From: Saccharibacillus deserti
GTDB taxonomy: Bacteria; Bacillota; Bacilli; Paenibacillales; Paenibacillaceae
Assembly (NCBI RefSeq): GCF_013618475.1
Contig: NZ_JABJVN010000003.1
Coordinates: forward strand, 186,001 to 250,000
Length of the DNA: 64,000 nucleotides
Direction of reading: 5' to 3'
A model generated the notes under the pieces. It made no database searches, was not told the DNA's origin, and saw only the letters and a list, made by a program, of their open reading frames with translations. Numbering within the stretch: position 1 is the stretch's first letter; the number at the start of each line of letters is the position of its first letter. The translations under genes and the position numbers were made by a program. Of the stretch, positions 5,299 to 13,841 are shown in pieces.

Positions 5299-7779
5299 AT
5301 GACAAACAAGCGCAAAAAGTTGGTTCTGGTCGGCAACGGAATGGCAGGCGTCCGCACGATCGAGCATCTGCTCAAGCTGGCACCGGATTTATACGACATT
5401 ACCATATTCGGCGCAGAGCCGCATCCGAACTATAACCGGATCATGCTGTCTACGGTATTGGCCGGCGGCACGAGCATGGAAGAAATCGTGATCAACGACC
5501 TCGACTGGTACCGGGAGAACGGCATTACGCTTCATATGGGCCAGGCGGTCCTGAAGATCGACAGCGGGCAGCGGCGCGTGTATGCCGAAGGCGGCATCGA
5601 AGCGGAATACGACGAGCTGATTATGGCTACCGGCTCCAACGCCTTCATGCTTCCGATCCCGGGTGCCGACAAGGAAGGCGTCATCGGCTTCCGCGACATC
5701 AAGGACTGCGTGGCGATGCAGGAAGCTTCCCGCAAGCACCGCAAAGCGGCCGTGATCGGCGGCGGCCTGCTGGGTCTCGAAGCGGCGCGCGGCCTGCTGA
5801 ACCTGGGCATGGACGTTACCGTCATTCATATCAACGAGTATCTGATGGAACGCCAACTGGATCGTCCCGCTTCATTAATGCTGCAAAAAGAACTGGAAGC
5901 CCAGGGCATGAAGTTCCTGCTCAAAAAGCAGACGGAATCGGTGCTCGGCAAGCAGCGGGCCAAAGGACTGCTGTTCAAGGACGGCAGTATGCTCGAAGCG
6001 GATCTGGTCGTCATGGCGGTGGGCATTCGCCCGAATGTGGCTCTGGCGCAGCGCAGCGGTCTTGTCGTAGAGCGCGGCGTCGTGGTCGACGATCATATGC
6101 GGACCAATCTGCCCGGCGTATACGCGGTCGGCGAATGTGCGCAGCACCGGGGAATCGCCTACGGGCTGGTTGCTCCGCTGTACGAACAGGGCGCGGTGCT
6201 GGCCAAAGGGCTTGCCGGCATCCCCGTCGAAGGGTATGCGGGTTCGGTCACTTCGACCAAACTCAAAGTGTCGGGTGTGGATGTTTTTTCCGGCGGGATC
6301 TTCGTGGAACCGGAAGGTGCGCGGGCCCTGCGTTATCAGGACGAGATCGAAGGCGTGTACAAAAAGCTCGTCATCATGGATAACAAGCTGATCGGCGCCG
6401 TGCTGTTCGGGGAAACCGGCGAAGGAGCCGCTTTGTTCTCGCTGATCAAGAGCGGGGAGAGCGTAGCGGGACGCGAAAAAGAGCTGCTGCTCGGATTGTC
6501 TGCGGATGCGCTGGCGTCCGGCGGCGGGGGCGGAGGTGCGGCGCGGCTGGAAGCGATGGCGGCGGACGAGATTGTCTGCGGCTGCAACGGCGTCTCCAAA
6601 GGCGATATCGTCGCGGCGATCGACGGAGGCTGCAACAGCCTCGGACAGATCAAAGGCTGCACCAAAGCTTCCGCTTCCTGCGGCGGCTGCAAGCCGCTGG
6701 TGGAAGGCCTGCTTCAGATTTATGCCGGCGACGCGGCCGTAACGGTGAAGGAAGGCATCTGCGGCTGCACGGCGCACAGCCGTGACGAGATCGTAGCCGA
6801 GATCAAGCGCATGGGCCTGAAGACGGTCAAGGAAGTCATGAACGTACTGGAGTGGAACAACGACGAAGGCTGCTCCAAGTGCCGTCCGTCCCTCAACTAC
6901 TATCTGGGCATGCTGTGGCCCGCGGAATACAAAGACGAGAAAGAATCCCGTTTCACTAACGAACGCTATCACGCGAACATCCAAAAAGACGGGACTTACT
7001 CCGTCATTCCGCGTATCTACGGCGGCGTCACGTCGCCGACCGAGCTTAAGCGGATCGCCGAAGTCGCGGAGAAATTCGAGGTGCCTCTGGTCAAGTTCAC
7101 GGGCGGACAGCGGCTCGATCTGCTCGGCGTCAAGAAAGAAGACCTGCCGGGTGTCTGGGAAGCGCTGGATATGCCTTCGGGCCACGGTTACGGCAAAGCG
7201 CTGCGTACCGTCAAGACCTGTGTCGGCTCGACCTTCTGCCGCTTCGGCACACAGGACGCGATGGGCATGGGGGTTCGTCTGGAGAAAGCGTTCGAGCGCA
7301 TGAACGCGCCGGCCAAAGTCAAACTCGCCGTCTCCGGCTGCCCGCGCAACTGCGCGGAAGCGACGGTCAAAGACTTCGGCGTCGTGGCGGTCGACGGCGG
7401 CTGGGAGCTGCATGTGGGCGGCAACGCCGGGATCCACGTGCGGGCGACCGACCTGCTCGGTTTCGTGAAAACGGACGACGAGGTCGAAGAATGGGCGAGC
7501 GCATTCCTGCAGTATTACCGGGAGAACGCGACGTGGAACGAACGTACCGCGCCGTGGGTGGAACGCGTCGGACTCGAGCATGTCAAACAGGTATTGAGCG
7601 ACGAAGACGAACGCAAAGCGCTGCACGCCCGTCTGCGCGATACGCTGGACCGGACCGTCGATCCGTGGAAACAGATCGTCAGCGAGCCCGAACTGCGCAA
7701 GAACTTCGAACGGCTTCCGGCTCCCCAGTCCCAGAGCGCAGGCGTTCAGGTCGAAACGAAAAAGGAGGAATCCGCATGA
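5299..7779 (+). CDS. nirB: assimilatory NAD(P)H nitrite reductase, large subunit
   Basis: An 826-residue cytoplasmic enzyme that reduces nitrite to ammonium. Order of domains: FAD/NAD(P) oxidoreductase (LVLVGNGMAGVRTIE at residue 9; second dinucleotide site AAVIGGGLLGLEAARG); two BFD-type [2Fe-2S] modules with CGCNG...CKASASCGGC-like cysteines near residues 424-465 and CGC...CSKC near 488-530; then a sulfite/nitrite reductase half with CVGSTFC near 640 and SGCPRNC near 679, which bind the [4Fe-4S]-siroheme centre. The length is normal for NirB/NasD. GAAGGAG precedes the ATG at 5299; an earlier in-frame ATG at 5212 lies inside the leader terminator and is unlikely. Its stop overlaps the nirD start (ATGA). 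Confidence 0.96.
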   Translation: MTNKRKKLVLVGNGMAGVRTIEHLLKLAPDLYDITIFGAEPHPNYNRIMLSTVLAGGTSMEEIVINDLDWYRENGITLHMGQAVLKIDSGQRRVYAEGGIEAEYDELIMATGSNAFMLPIPGADKEGVIGFRDIKDCVAMQEASRKHRKAAVIGGGLLGLEAARGLLNLGMDVTVIHINEYLMERQLDRPASLMLQKELEAQGMKFLLKKQTESVLGKQRAKGLLFKDGSMLEADLVVMAVGIRPNVALAQRSGLVVERGVVVDDHMRTNLPGVYAVGECAQHRGIAYGLVAPLYEQGAVLAKGLAGIPVEGYAGSVTSTKLKVSGVDVFSGGIFVEPEGARALRYQDEIEGVYKKLVIMDNKLIGAVLFGETGEGAALFSLIKSGESVAGREKELLLGLSADALASGGGGGGAARLEAMAADEIVCGCNGVSKGDIVAAIDGGCNSLGQIKGCTKASASCGGCKPLVEGLLQIYAGDAAVTVKEGICGCTAHSRDEIVAEIKRMGLKTVKEVMNVLEWNNDEGCSKCRPSLNYYLGMLWPAEYKDEKESRFTNERYHANIQKDGTYSVIPRIYGGVTSPTELKRIAEVAEKFEVPLVKFTGGQRLDLLGVKKEDLPGVWEALDMPSGHGYGKALRTVKTCVGSTFCRFGTQDAMGMGVRLEKAFERMNAPAKVKLAVSGCPRNCAEATVKDFGVVAVDGGWELHVGGNAGIHVRATDLLGFVKTDDEVEEWASAFLQYYRENATWNERTAPWVERVGLEHVKQVLSDEDERKALHARLRDTLDRTVDPWKQIVSEPELRKNFERLPAPQSQSAGVQVETKKEESA

Positions 7780-8147
7780 GTGAAGCAGCAGTCAAAGTAC
7801 GCGTAGGCCGATTGAGCGATATCGATCCTCTGGGTTCGCGCCGCCTGAACGTGAACGGGCTCGAGATCGCCCTGTTCCGTTTGTCGGACGGCGAGGTGAT
7901 GGCGGTCGAGAACCGCTGCCCGCATAAAGGCGGTGTGCTGTCGGAAGGCATGGTCTGCGGTCCGGTGGTTCACTGTCCGCTGCACGACTGGCGTATCGAT
8001 CTTCGCAGCGGCGAAGCGCTTGATCCGGATAAAGGGTGCGTCACGACTTTTGAAACGGAAGTGACGAAGGAAGGGTTCATCTTCCTGACCCTGAACGAAC
8101 CTGTCGAGGGCGCGGATGCCGCCGGAGCGGACAGCCATATCGCCTAA
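7776..8147 (+). CDS. nirD: nitrite reductase small subunit (Rieske [2Fe-2S])
   Basis: A 123-residue Rieske-fold subunit of the assimilatory nitrite reductase. CPHKGG near residue 49 and CPLHDW near residue 67 give the Cys-X-His and Cys-X2-His cluster ligands, so this NirD keeps the cluster that some NirD proteins have lost. It starts on the ATG at 7776, with AAAGGAGG upstream, and overlaps the nirB stop by four bases, which indicates translational coupling and equal amounts of both subunits. The C-terminal tail (EGADAAGADSHIA) is probably disordered. It is followed by the transporter gene after 26 bases. Confidence 0.95.
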   Translation: MSEAAVKVRVGRLSDIDPLGSRRLNVNGLEIALFRLSDGEVMAVENRCPHKGGVLSEGMVCGPVVHCPLHDWRIDLRSGEALDPDKGCVTTFETEVTKEGFIFLTLNEPVEGADAAGADSHIA

Positions 8148-8173
8148 CCCATATTCGAAAGCGAGGGATGCCC

Positions 8174-9112
8174 ATGGATTACGTTAAACCGGGTGAAGTG
8201 CTGCAAACGATGATCGATACGGGCCAAGCCAAATCGGAACTGACCCGCCTGCAGCTGCTGATTCGGAGCGGGTTGGCGGGTGCCATCCTGGCCTGCGCCA
8301 CCACCCTTGCCATGACGGCATCCGGACAGACCGGGATTCCGATGGCGGGAGCGATCCTGTTTCCGGTCGGCTTCGTCATCATCGTACTGTTGGGATTGGA
8401 ACTGGTGACCGGCAGTTTCGCCCTGATCCCGCTGGCCGTACTGGAGAAGAAAACATCCGTATCGGCGATGCTCGAGAATTATTTCTGGGTGATCGCAGGG
8501 CATCTGATCGGCTGCGGCTTGTATGCCCTGGCGTATGTGTTCGTGGCGACCAAGGCCGGAACGGATCTGTCCAATCCCCTGATCGCGACCCTGGTCAGTG
8601 CCAGCGAAGCCAAGACGACCGCTTATCGGGCGCTGGGTGCGGGCGGCATGCTGCTTGTCTTCGTCAAAGCGGTTCTCTGCAACTGGATGGTGACGCTCGG
8701 AGCGGTGATGGCGATGACGTCCAAATCGACCGGAGGCAAGATCCTGGCGATGTGGCTGCCGATCCTGGTCTTCTTCGGACAGGGATTCGAGCACACCGTC
8801 GTCAATATGTTCGTTATTCCGGCGGGCATGCTGCTGGGCGCGAACGTAAGCGGCATGGACTGGCTCGTCTGGAGCGGCATTCCGGTGCTGCTGGGCAACT
8901 TCGTCGGCGGTGCGCTGCTGACGGGGCTGCTGCTGTACTGGAGTTACAATTCGCGCGGTCAAGGAAAGCTTGCTCCGAATGCCGAACCGGCTTTCTTGTC
9001 CGCACCGGCCAAAGGAAGCGCCGCGTCCGTCGTTTCCGTATCCGCAATCGCAGGCGGAGCCGTTTCCGGACCTGCCGAGCCGATTCGTACCGCCCTGGAG
9101 AAAAGCCTATGA
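8174..9112 (+). CDS. nirC: formate/nitrite transporter (FNT) family channel
   Basis: A 312-residue membrane protein with six hydrophobic segments in the aquaporin-like FNT fold. Typical blocks are FPVGFVIIVLLGLELVTGSF near residue 70 and LVFVKAVLCNWMVTLGAVMA near 160, which holds the conserved asparagine-tryptophan (NW) of the family, and FFGQGFEHTVVNMFVIPAGML near 200. Its place in the nirBD operon argues for nitrite uptake or export rather than formate. The ATG at 8174 is preferred over 8168 because GCGAGGG gives it proper spacing. The C-terminal 45 residues are a small-residue-rich cytoplasmic tail. The end overlaps the SUMT start by four bases. Confidence 0.93.
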   Translation: MDYVKPGEVLQTMIDTGQAKSELTRLQLLIRSGLAGAILACATTLAMTASGQTGIPMAGAILFPVGFVIIVLLGLELVTGSFALIPLAVLEKKTSVSAMLENYFWVIAGHLIGCGLYALAYVFVATKAGTDLSNPLIATLVSASEAKTTAYRALGAGGMLLVFVKAVLCNWMVTLGAVMAMTSKSTGGKILAMWLPILVFFGQGFEHTVVNMFVIPAGMLLGANVSGMDWLVWSGIPVLLGNFVGGALLTGLLLYWSYNSRGQGKLAPNAEPAFLSAPAKGSAASVVSVSAIAGGAVSGPAEPIRTALEKSL

Positions 9113-9873
9113 GCCGGGGGCGGATCTCGATCGTCGGCGCGGGACCGGGCGATCCGGAATTGATTACGGTCAAAGCGCTGCGCCGGCTGGAACAAGCCGA
9201 CGTCGTGCTGTACGACCGTCTTGTCAGCGACGAACTGCTGCGCAGCTGCCTGCCGGGTACGCTCAAGATTTACTGCGGCAAAGCGCCCGGCCGCCATGCT
9301 CTGACCCAGGACGAAATCGACCGCCTGATTGTCGATTATGCGAAGGTCGGCCATCATGTGGTCCGGCTCAAAGGCGGCGATCCGTTCATCTTCGGGCGGG
9401 GCGGCGAGGAAGCGCTCGCGGCTTCGAGAGCGGGGATCGACTTCGAAGTGATTCCCGGGGTGACTTCCGCCGCCGGAGCTTCGGCTTCGGCCGGCATACC
9501 GCTGACGCATCGCGGAACGGCCGCTTCGTTCGCCGTGGTAACGGGCAGCCGGTGCGGCGAAGCCGATACGCCGGTGCGCTGGGACCTGCTGGCGTGCGGA
9601 GCCGATACGCTCGCCGTTTATATGGGCGTTTCGAAGTTGGAAGAGATCGGCGGCGAACTGATCCGGCACGGTCGGGACGCGGATACGCCGGCCGCTCTGA
9701 TCGAGAATGCCACGACCGAAGAGGAGCGCGTCATCACGGGAACGCTTGGCACGATCGCCCGTCTGGCTTTGGCAATGAAGGTAAGCAATCCGGCCATGCT
9801 GATCGTGGGCGATACCGTCGGCGTTCGCGAGCTGCTGTATCCGGCGGAATTGGGCAGACAACAGATCGGATAA
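9109..9873 (+). CDS. cobA: uroporphyrinogen-III C-methyltransferase (SUMT)
   Basis: A 254-residue S-adenosylmethionine-dependent methyltransferase that makes precorrin-2, the precursor of the siroheme needed by NirB. Signatures: SIVGAGPGDPELITVKALR (residues 7-25), YDRLVSDELL, RLKGGDPFIFGRGGEE (loop that contacts substrate), and VIPGVTSAAGASASAGIPLTHR. It is a stand-alone SUMT without the CysG dehydrogenase/ferrochelatase or HemD fusion, so precorrin-2 dehydrogenase and ferrochelatase must be encoded elsewhere. The ATG overlaps the stop of the upstream transporter (ATGA). It is last gene of the operon, followed by the hairpin at 9881-9910. Confidence 0.94.
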   Translation: MSRGRISIVGAGPGDPELITVKALRRLEQADVVLYDRLVSDELLRSCLPGTLKIYCGKAPGRHALTQDEIDRLIVDYAKVGHHVVRLKGGDPFIFGRGGEEALAASRAGIDFEVIPGVTSAAGASASAGIPLTHRGTAASFAVVTGSRCGEADTPVRWDLLACGADTLAVYMGVSKLEEIGGELIRHGRDADTPAALIENATTEEERVITGTLGTIARLALAMKVSNPAMLIVGDTVGVRELLYPAELGRQQIG

Positions 9874-9880
9874 GGAAGGA

Positions 9881-9910
9881 GGGTGCGGCAGGCTGCCGTA
9901 TCCTTTTTTG
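9881..9910 (+). terminator. terminator of the nitrite operon
   Basis: GGGTGCGGC pairs with GCCGTATCC (two G-U pairs) around AGGCT, then TTTTTTG. It lies eight bases after the SUMT stop. Confidence 0.75.
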
Positions 9911-9981
9911 TTTGGTTCGAATAGGGAGAAGGCCGCTTCCGTAACCGACTTCGGGCTTGAAGCGTCCATAATTCTGGGGTA

Positions 9982-10017
9982 AAGTGAAAAACCGGGCCTT
10001 ACGACGGTTTTTCGCTT
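9982..10017. repeat. inverted repeat upstream of the binding-protein gene
   Basis: AAGTGAAAAACCG and CGGTTTTTCGCTT form an almost perfect 13-base inverted repeat around a 10-base loop, 43 bases before the next ATG. It could be a leader hairpin or an operator; it does not look like a classical Fur box. Confidence 0.5.
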
Positions 10018-10059
10018 GAGCTGCCCAAAACTTTAAAGACGGGGAATGAAGAAATCAAG

Positions 10060-11010
10060 ATGAAGACAAAGAAGAACGTGTATCCAATCGGCCGTGCCGT
10101 GCTGTCTCTGGCAGTCGGACTGGGTCTGCTGCTCGGAGGCTGCGAAGAAGCGGCCAAACCGGACACCGGATCGGCGACGCAGCAGCTGACCTACGACGGA
10201 ACAACGATCGAGGTTCCTGCCAAAGCGCAGCGCATCCTGTTCGCCTGGACGTCTTTTACCCTGGAAGACGCCATGGCGCTGGATATGAAGATTCCTGCGG
10301 TTGCGCAGGACGGAGGTGCATACGGGGGCGTGGTCGCCGAGTATGCCAAAGATGCGGAGAAAGTGGATACGAGCGACCCGGAAGCGGTCCGCAAGTATGA
10401 TCCGGACGCCATTTTGATGATGGCTTTGGACAACCCCGAGCATGTCAAAGAACTCGCGGGTATCGCGCCGGTTATTTTGTCCGGCGGCCGGGATGTGGAC
10501 TGGACAGAAAACCTGCGAATGATGGCGGGGCTGAGCGGACAGAAGGAAAAAGGAGAGGAATTGATCGACCAATATAACAAAAAGGCGGCTGCGCTCAAGG
10601 AAAAGTGGAATCCGGACGGCGGCAAAACGGCGGTCCATCTGCTGCTCTCGGACGGTTCTCCCGGAATTTCGGCCGTGCCTACCGCGCTGCTGCCGACCCT
10701 GTATGAAGATCTGGGCTTCCGCGACCCTCTTAAGGCAGGCGAAGAAGCGGAACGCTGGCCGAGCCTTGACGAACTGGCGGAAGCCGATCCGGATTACCTC
10801 TTCCTGGATGCCGCCGAACTGCATGAAGGGACAAGCGAAGCCGAACTGATGGAAAAGCTGAAGCAGGAAGCTTCCTGGAGCAGTCTCCGGGCTTTCAGGG
10901 AAGGCCACGTCTATCTGGGCGCTCTGCTGGAGAACGGCTTGTCCGGCACGCAGTCCTACAGCCGTCTGCATATGATCGGGAAGCTCGGCGAGAAGATGAA
11001 CGGCAGCTGA
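10060..11010 (+). CDS. iron-siderophore-type ABC transporter substrate-binding lipoprotein
   Basis: A 316-residue lipoprotein: an N-terminal basic stretch, a hydrophobic segment and lipobox LLGGC (cysteine near residue 28), then EEAAKPDTG. The mature part has the FecB/BtuF (TroA-like) two-lobe plan with QRILFAWTSFTLEDAMALD, KYDPDAILMM linked to the helical spine, and ADPDYLFLDAAE in lobe two. Proteins of this group capture Fe(III)-siderophores, heme or cobalamin. No permease or ATPase gene is adjacent, so it must share a transporter encoded elsewhere. The ligand cannot be told from sequence. GGGGAATGAAGAAATCAAG precedes the ATG, so the ribosome site is moderate. Confidence 0.82.
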   Translation: MKTKKNVYPIGRAVLSLAVGLGLLLGGCEEAAKPDTGSATQQLTYDGTTIEVPAKAQRILFAWTSFTLEDAMALDMKIPAVAQDGGAYGGVVAEYAKDAEKVDTSDPEAVRKYDPDAILMMALDNPEHVKELAGIAPVILSGGRDVDWTENLRMMAGLSGQKEKGEELIDQYNKKAAALKEKWNPDGGKTAVHLLLSDGSPGISAVPTALLPTLYEDLGFRDPLKAGEEAERWPSLDELAEADPDYLFLDAAELHEGTSEAELMEKLKQEASWSSLRAFREGHVYLGALLENGLSGTQSYSRLHMIGKLGEKMNGS

Positions 11011-11183
11011 CCTTTTTATCCGAAAGGTGCTGCAAAGTCCGGCTTCCTGCCGGATATTGGGCCGAGCGTATGAGTTTCTGAACAGGACTTGTGATTTCGA
11101 CTTTTGCCCTTTATGTTAGGAGTAAGACTTGAGCCGATCCGAGCAGGCCCAAGAAAATCGTACTCCGAAGGAGCGAGAAAAAT

Positions 11184-11672
11184 ATGAACGAAACGCTGCA
11201 AATCCGCGACCATCTGCTGAACGAACTGGAGACAGGCGTCCGCACCAGCGAAGTGCTGATCCGTCTGATCCGTCCCGAGGATTGGAACTACCGTCCGCAG
11301 GGCAATATGCGGTCCCTGCCGGAATTGGTCCGCCATTTGGCGCTTGTACCGCGCAGCGACCTGGCGATCATGCAGGAAGCCGGGGCCGAGGAAGCGGGAG
11401 AGATCGAAGTCAGCCTCGACGGGGAGAGCGATCCCGAACGTCTGGCCGCGGCTCTGCGCGAGAACTTTGAGCTGTACAAGACCTATCTGGTTTCGCTTAC
11501 GCCCGAAGACCTGCTGAACCGCTCGACCAAAGCGTTTTATGCCGAAGACTCGCATACCCAGATCCAATGGCAGATCGAAACGCTGACGCATCTGTTCCAC
11601 CATCGTTCGCAGCTGTACAACTATTTGAAGCAGTTGGGACACGAGCTTCACTTTTCGATGCTGTATATGTAG
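11184..11672 (+). CDS. DinB family protein
   Basis: A 162-residue four-helix-bundle protein of the DinB/YfiT type. The metal-ligand histidines are visible in LVRHLALV (about residue 52) and in THLFHHRSQLYNYLKQLG near the C-terminus, the family's HxxxHR pattern. Such proteins are metal-dependent, often thiol-S-transferases using bacillithiol or mycothiol; the host also has bshB2 at 46 kb, which makes a bacillithiol link possible but unproven. GAAGGAGCGAGAAAAAT gives a good ribosome site. It is a single-gene unit closed by the strong terminator at 11691-11746. Confidence 0.85.
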   Translation: MNETLQIRDHLLNELETGVRTSEVLIRLIRPEDWNYRPQGNMRSLPELVRHLALVPRSDLAIMQEAGAEEAGEIEVSLDGESDPERLAAALRENFELYKTYLVSLTPEDLLNRSTKAFYAEDSHTQIQWQIETLTHLFHHRSQLYNYLKQLGHELHFSMLYM

Positions 11673-11690
11673 CCGGAAGCCGTTTTTTTC

Positions 11691-11746
11691 AACACAAAAA
11701 CCCGCTTTCCCCGTCAAATGAAGGGGAAAGCGGGTTTTTGCGTGTT
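11691..11746. terminator. bidirectional terminator
   Basis: A stem of about 17 base pairs (AAAAACCCGCTTTCCCC with GGGGAAAGCGGGTTTTT), extended by AACAC/GTGTT, lies between convergent dinB-type and helicase genes. Confidence 0.9.
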
Positions 11747-11799
11747 GACGTTCATCTGCCTGCCGAATCGCAGGCGTTCCCGAACCCGTTTGGGTCGGT

Positions 11800-13524
11800 T
11801 TAGGCTTTATCGCCGGAGAGGCCGAAGCTGGCCCGGTACAGCGTATCGGCCGCCCATTGGCCGTCATTCCACTTTTTGTTGGCCGTAGCGCGGGCCGATG
11901 CCGCGCTGCCCGGCTGCGGCCGGCCGCCCGTACGGGGGCGCTGGCCTTCCGAACCGGGACGCGAGCCGTGCTGCGGCGCCTTTTTGGCCGGACGGCTGCG
12001 GTTGGCTTCGCCGCCTGCCTGCGTACCGGCCGGTTTGGCGTTCGTGCGGGCCGGTTGGTTGGCCGGACGGCTTTTGGCCGTGTTGGCCGGGACATCGGCC
12101 TTGGCTGCGGCCGAAGCCGCGCTTGGTTTGGCCGCACCCTGGGACGGCTGTTTCGAACCGCCCGACTGGGCGGCATTTCGGTTCGCAGGTCTGGCTCCGC
12201 CCTGCGGAGTTTCGCTTTTCACAGCGGCTTTCGCGGCTGCGGGCTGCGAAGACGGCTTGGCGGCGCGTGCGCCGCCCGATTGGGCACTGGTTCTGGCGGC
12301 ATTCTTCGTGCCGGCTGCCGGCTGCGAAGAAGAGCCTTTGCGTCCGCGCCCTCCCTGTGGGACAGGTTCCGCCGGAGCGGATTGCTCGCCGGTCATCGGA
12401 TAAGCATGATCCTTGATTTCCGGAATGCTCTTGCCGATCAGCTTCTGGATATCTTTCAGGTACGGCAGTTCTTCCGTTTCGCAGAACGAAATGGAGATTC
12501 CGCCGCGGCCCGCGCGGCCTGTACGGCCGATCCGGTGTACATAGGTCTCCGGAATGTTCGGCAGGTTGAAGTTGATGACGTGCGACAGCTCGTCGATATC
12601 GATACCGCGTGCGGCGATGTCGGTGGCGACCAGGACGCGGGTCGTGCCGTTCTTGAAGTTGTTCAGAGCCGTCTGGCGGGCGTTCTGCGACTTGTCGCCG
12701 TGAATCGCCTGCGCCGAGATGCCGGCACGCTCGAGCAGACGCGCCACGCGGTTGGCGCCGTGTTTGGTGCGTGTGAAGACAAGGGCCGAATCGATCGACT
12801 TATCCTGCAGAATATCGTTCAGCAGCTTCTGCTTGTTGGGCTTGTCGACGAGATAGACAGCCTGTTGGATAAGATCGACCGTAGAGGAGACCGGCGTGAT
12901 TTCGACTTTGGCCGGATTGACGAGCAGCGAATCGACGAGGCTTGTGATCTCCGGCGGCATGGTAGCCGAGAAGAACAGCGTTTGTTTTTTGGCCGGGATG
13001 CGTGCGAGAATCTTCTGCACATCGCGAATAAAGCCCATATCGAGCATCCGGTCGGCTTCGTCCAGAACCAGAATCTCGATCGAATCCAGATTGACGTGCT
13101 TCTGGTTCATGAGATCCAGCAGACGTCCCGGCGTTGCGATCAGAATGTCGGTGCCGCGCTGCAGTTCGCGCTCCTGCGGAGTCTGCGAGACGCCGCCGAC
13201 GATGACCTGGCTGCGCAGATCCGTGTAACGGGCGTAAGCGCGGATGTTGTCGTAAATCTGGATAGCGAGTTCGCGCGTCGGCGTCAGGATCAGCGAGCGG
13301 ATCGGGCGCTTGCCTCCGGCGGCCGCTTTGGCCGACAGTCGCTGAATGATCGGCAGCGAGAAAGCCGCCGTTTTTCCGGTGCCGGTTTGGGCGCATCCCA
13401 GTACGTCGCGGCCTTCAAGGGCGACGGGAATAGCCTGCTGCTGAATCGGTGTCGGAGAGGTGTAGTTTTCTTTTTGTAGGGCTTTGAGAATGGATGGGAT
13501 CAGGTTCAAATCGTTAAATGTCAT
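11800..13524 (-). CDS. DEAD-box ATP-dependent RNA helicase with long basic tail
   Basis: A 574-residue helicase of the RhlE/CshA group acting on rRNA or mRNA structures. Q motif PTPIQQQAIP (24-33), motif I AQTGTGKT (45-52), DEAD (155-158), SAT (186-188), and HRIGRTGRAGR (330-340) are all intact. From about residue 385 to the end is a low-complexity tail rich in Ala, Pro, Gly, Gln, Lys and Arg (repeats such as RPANQPA, AAKPS, QSGG), about 190 residues, probably disordered and RNA-binding. AAAAAGGAGCTCTT precedes the ATG. Such enzymes are often cold-induced. Monocistronic. Confidence 0.93.
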   Translation of the reverse strand: MTFNDLNLIPSILKALQKENYTSPTPIQQQAIPVALEGRDVLGCAQTGTGKTAAFSLPIIQRLSAKAAAGGKRPIRSLILTPTRELAIQIYDNIRAYARYTDLRSQVIVGGVSQTPQERELQRGTDILIATPGRLLDLMNQKHVNLDSIEILVLDEADRMLDMGFIRDVQKILARIPAKKQTLFFSATMPPEITSLVDSLLVNPAKVEITPVSSTVDLIQQAVYLVDKPNKQKLLNDILQDKSIDSALVFTRTKHGANRVARLLERAGISAQAIHGDKSQNARQTALNNFKNGTTRVLVATDIAARGIDIDELSHVINFNLPNIPETYVHRIGRTGRAGRGGISISFCETEELPYLKDIQKLIGKSIPEIKDHAYPMTGEQSAPAEPVPQGGRGRKGSSSQPAAGTKNAARTSAQSGGARAAKPSSQPAAAKAAVKSETPQGGARPANRNAAQSGGSKQPSQGAAKPSAASAAAKADVPANTAKSRPANQPARTNAKPAGTQAGGEANRSRPAKKAPQHGSRPGSEGQRPRTGGRPQPGSAASARATANKKWNDGQWAADTLYRASFGLSGDKA

Positions 13525-13841
13525 AAGAGCTCCTTTTTATATAAAAAAATCTATGGACTACCGCTTTTGAGGAAGCGGGAGATATCGAAAAAAAGACGAA
13601 AAAAGCACGGAAAAAGTACGAAGTGATGCAACTTATAAGTCTAACACAGAACCTCCGAGATAAACAGTGCCGTTGGGGAAACCGCCGCTTAATCCTTGAA
13701 TTCTTTTTCGGTCGAGCTTTCCGTCGGTATCATGGGTTATTATAAAATAAATAAACTTGGCTGCTGGCTTATACCGAAATTCAACCGAAAAAGAGGAAGC
13801 TTGCATTCGGCCGCGCCGTAATATCAAAAGGGGGATATTCA
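13525..13841. other. intergenic region between divergent helicase and transducer genes
   Basis: 317 bases, clearly more AT-rich than the flanks. It should hold both divergent promoters; TTATAAAATAAATAAA near 13740 is a plausible -10 area for the plus-strand gene. A 69-codon open frame on the minus strand (13633-13842) has no ribosome site and looks random. No hairpin or known RNA motif was recognised. Confidence 0.5.
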
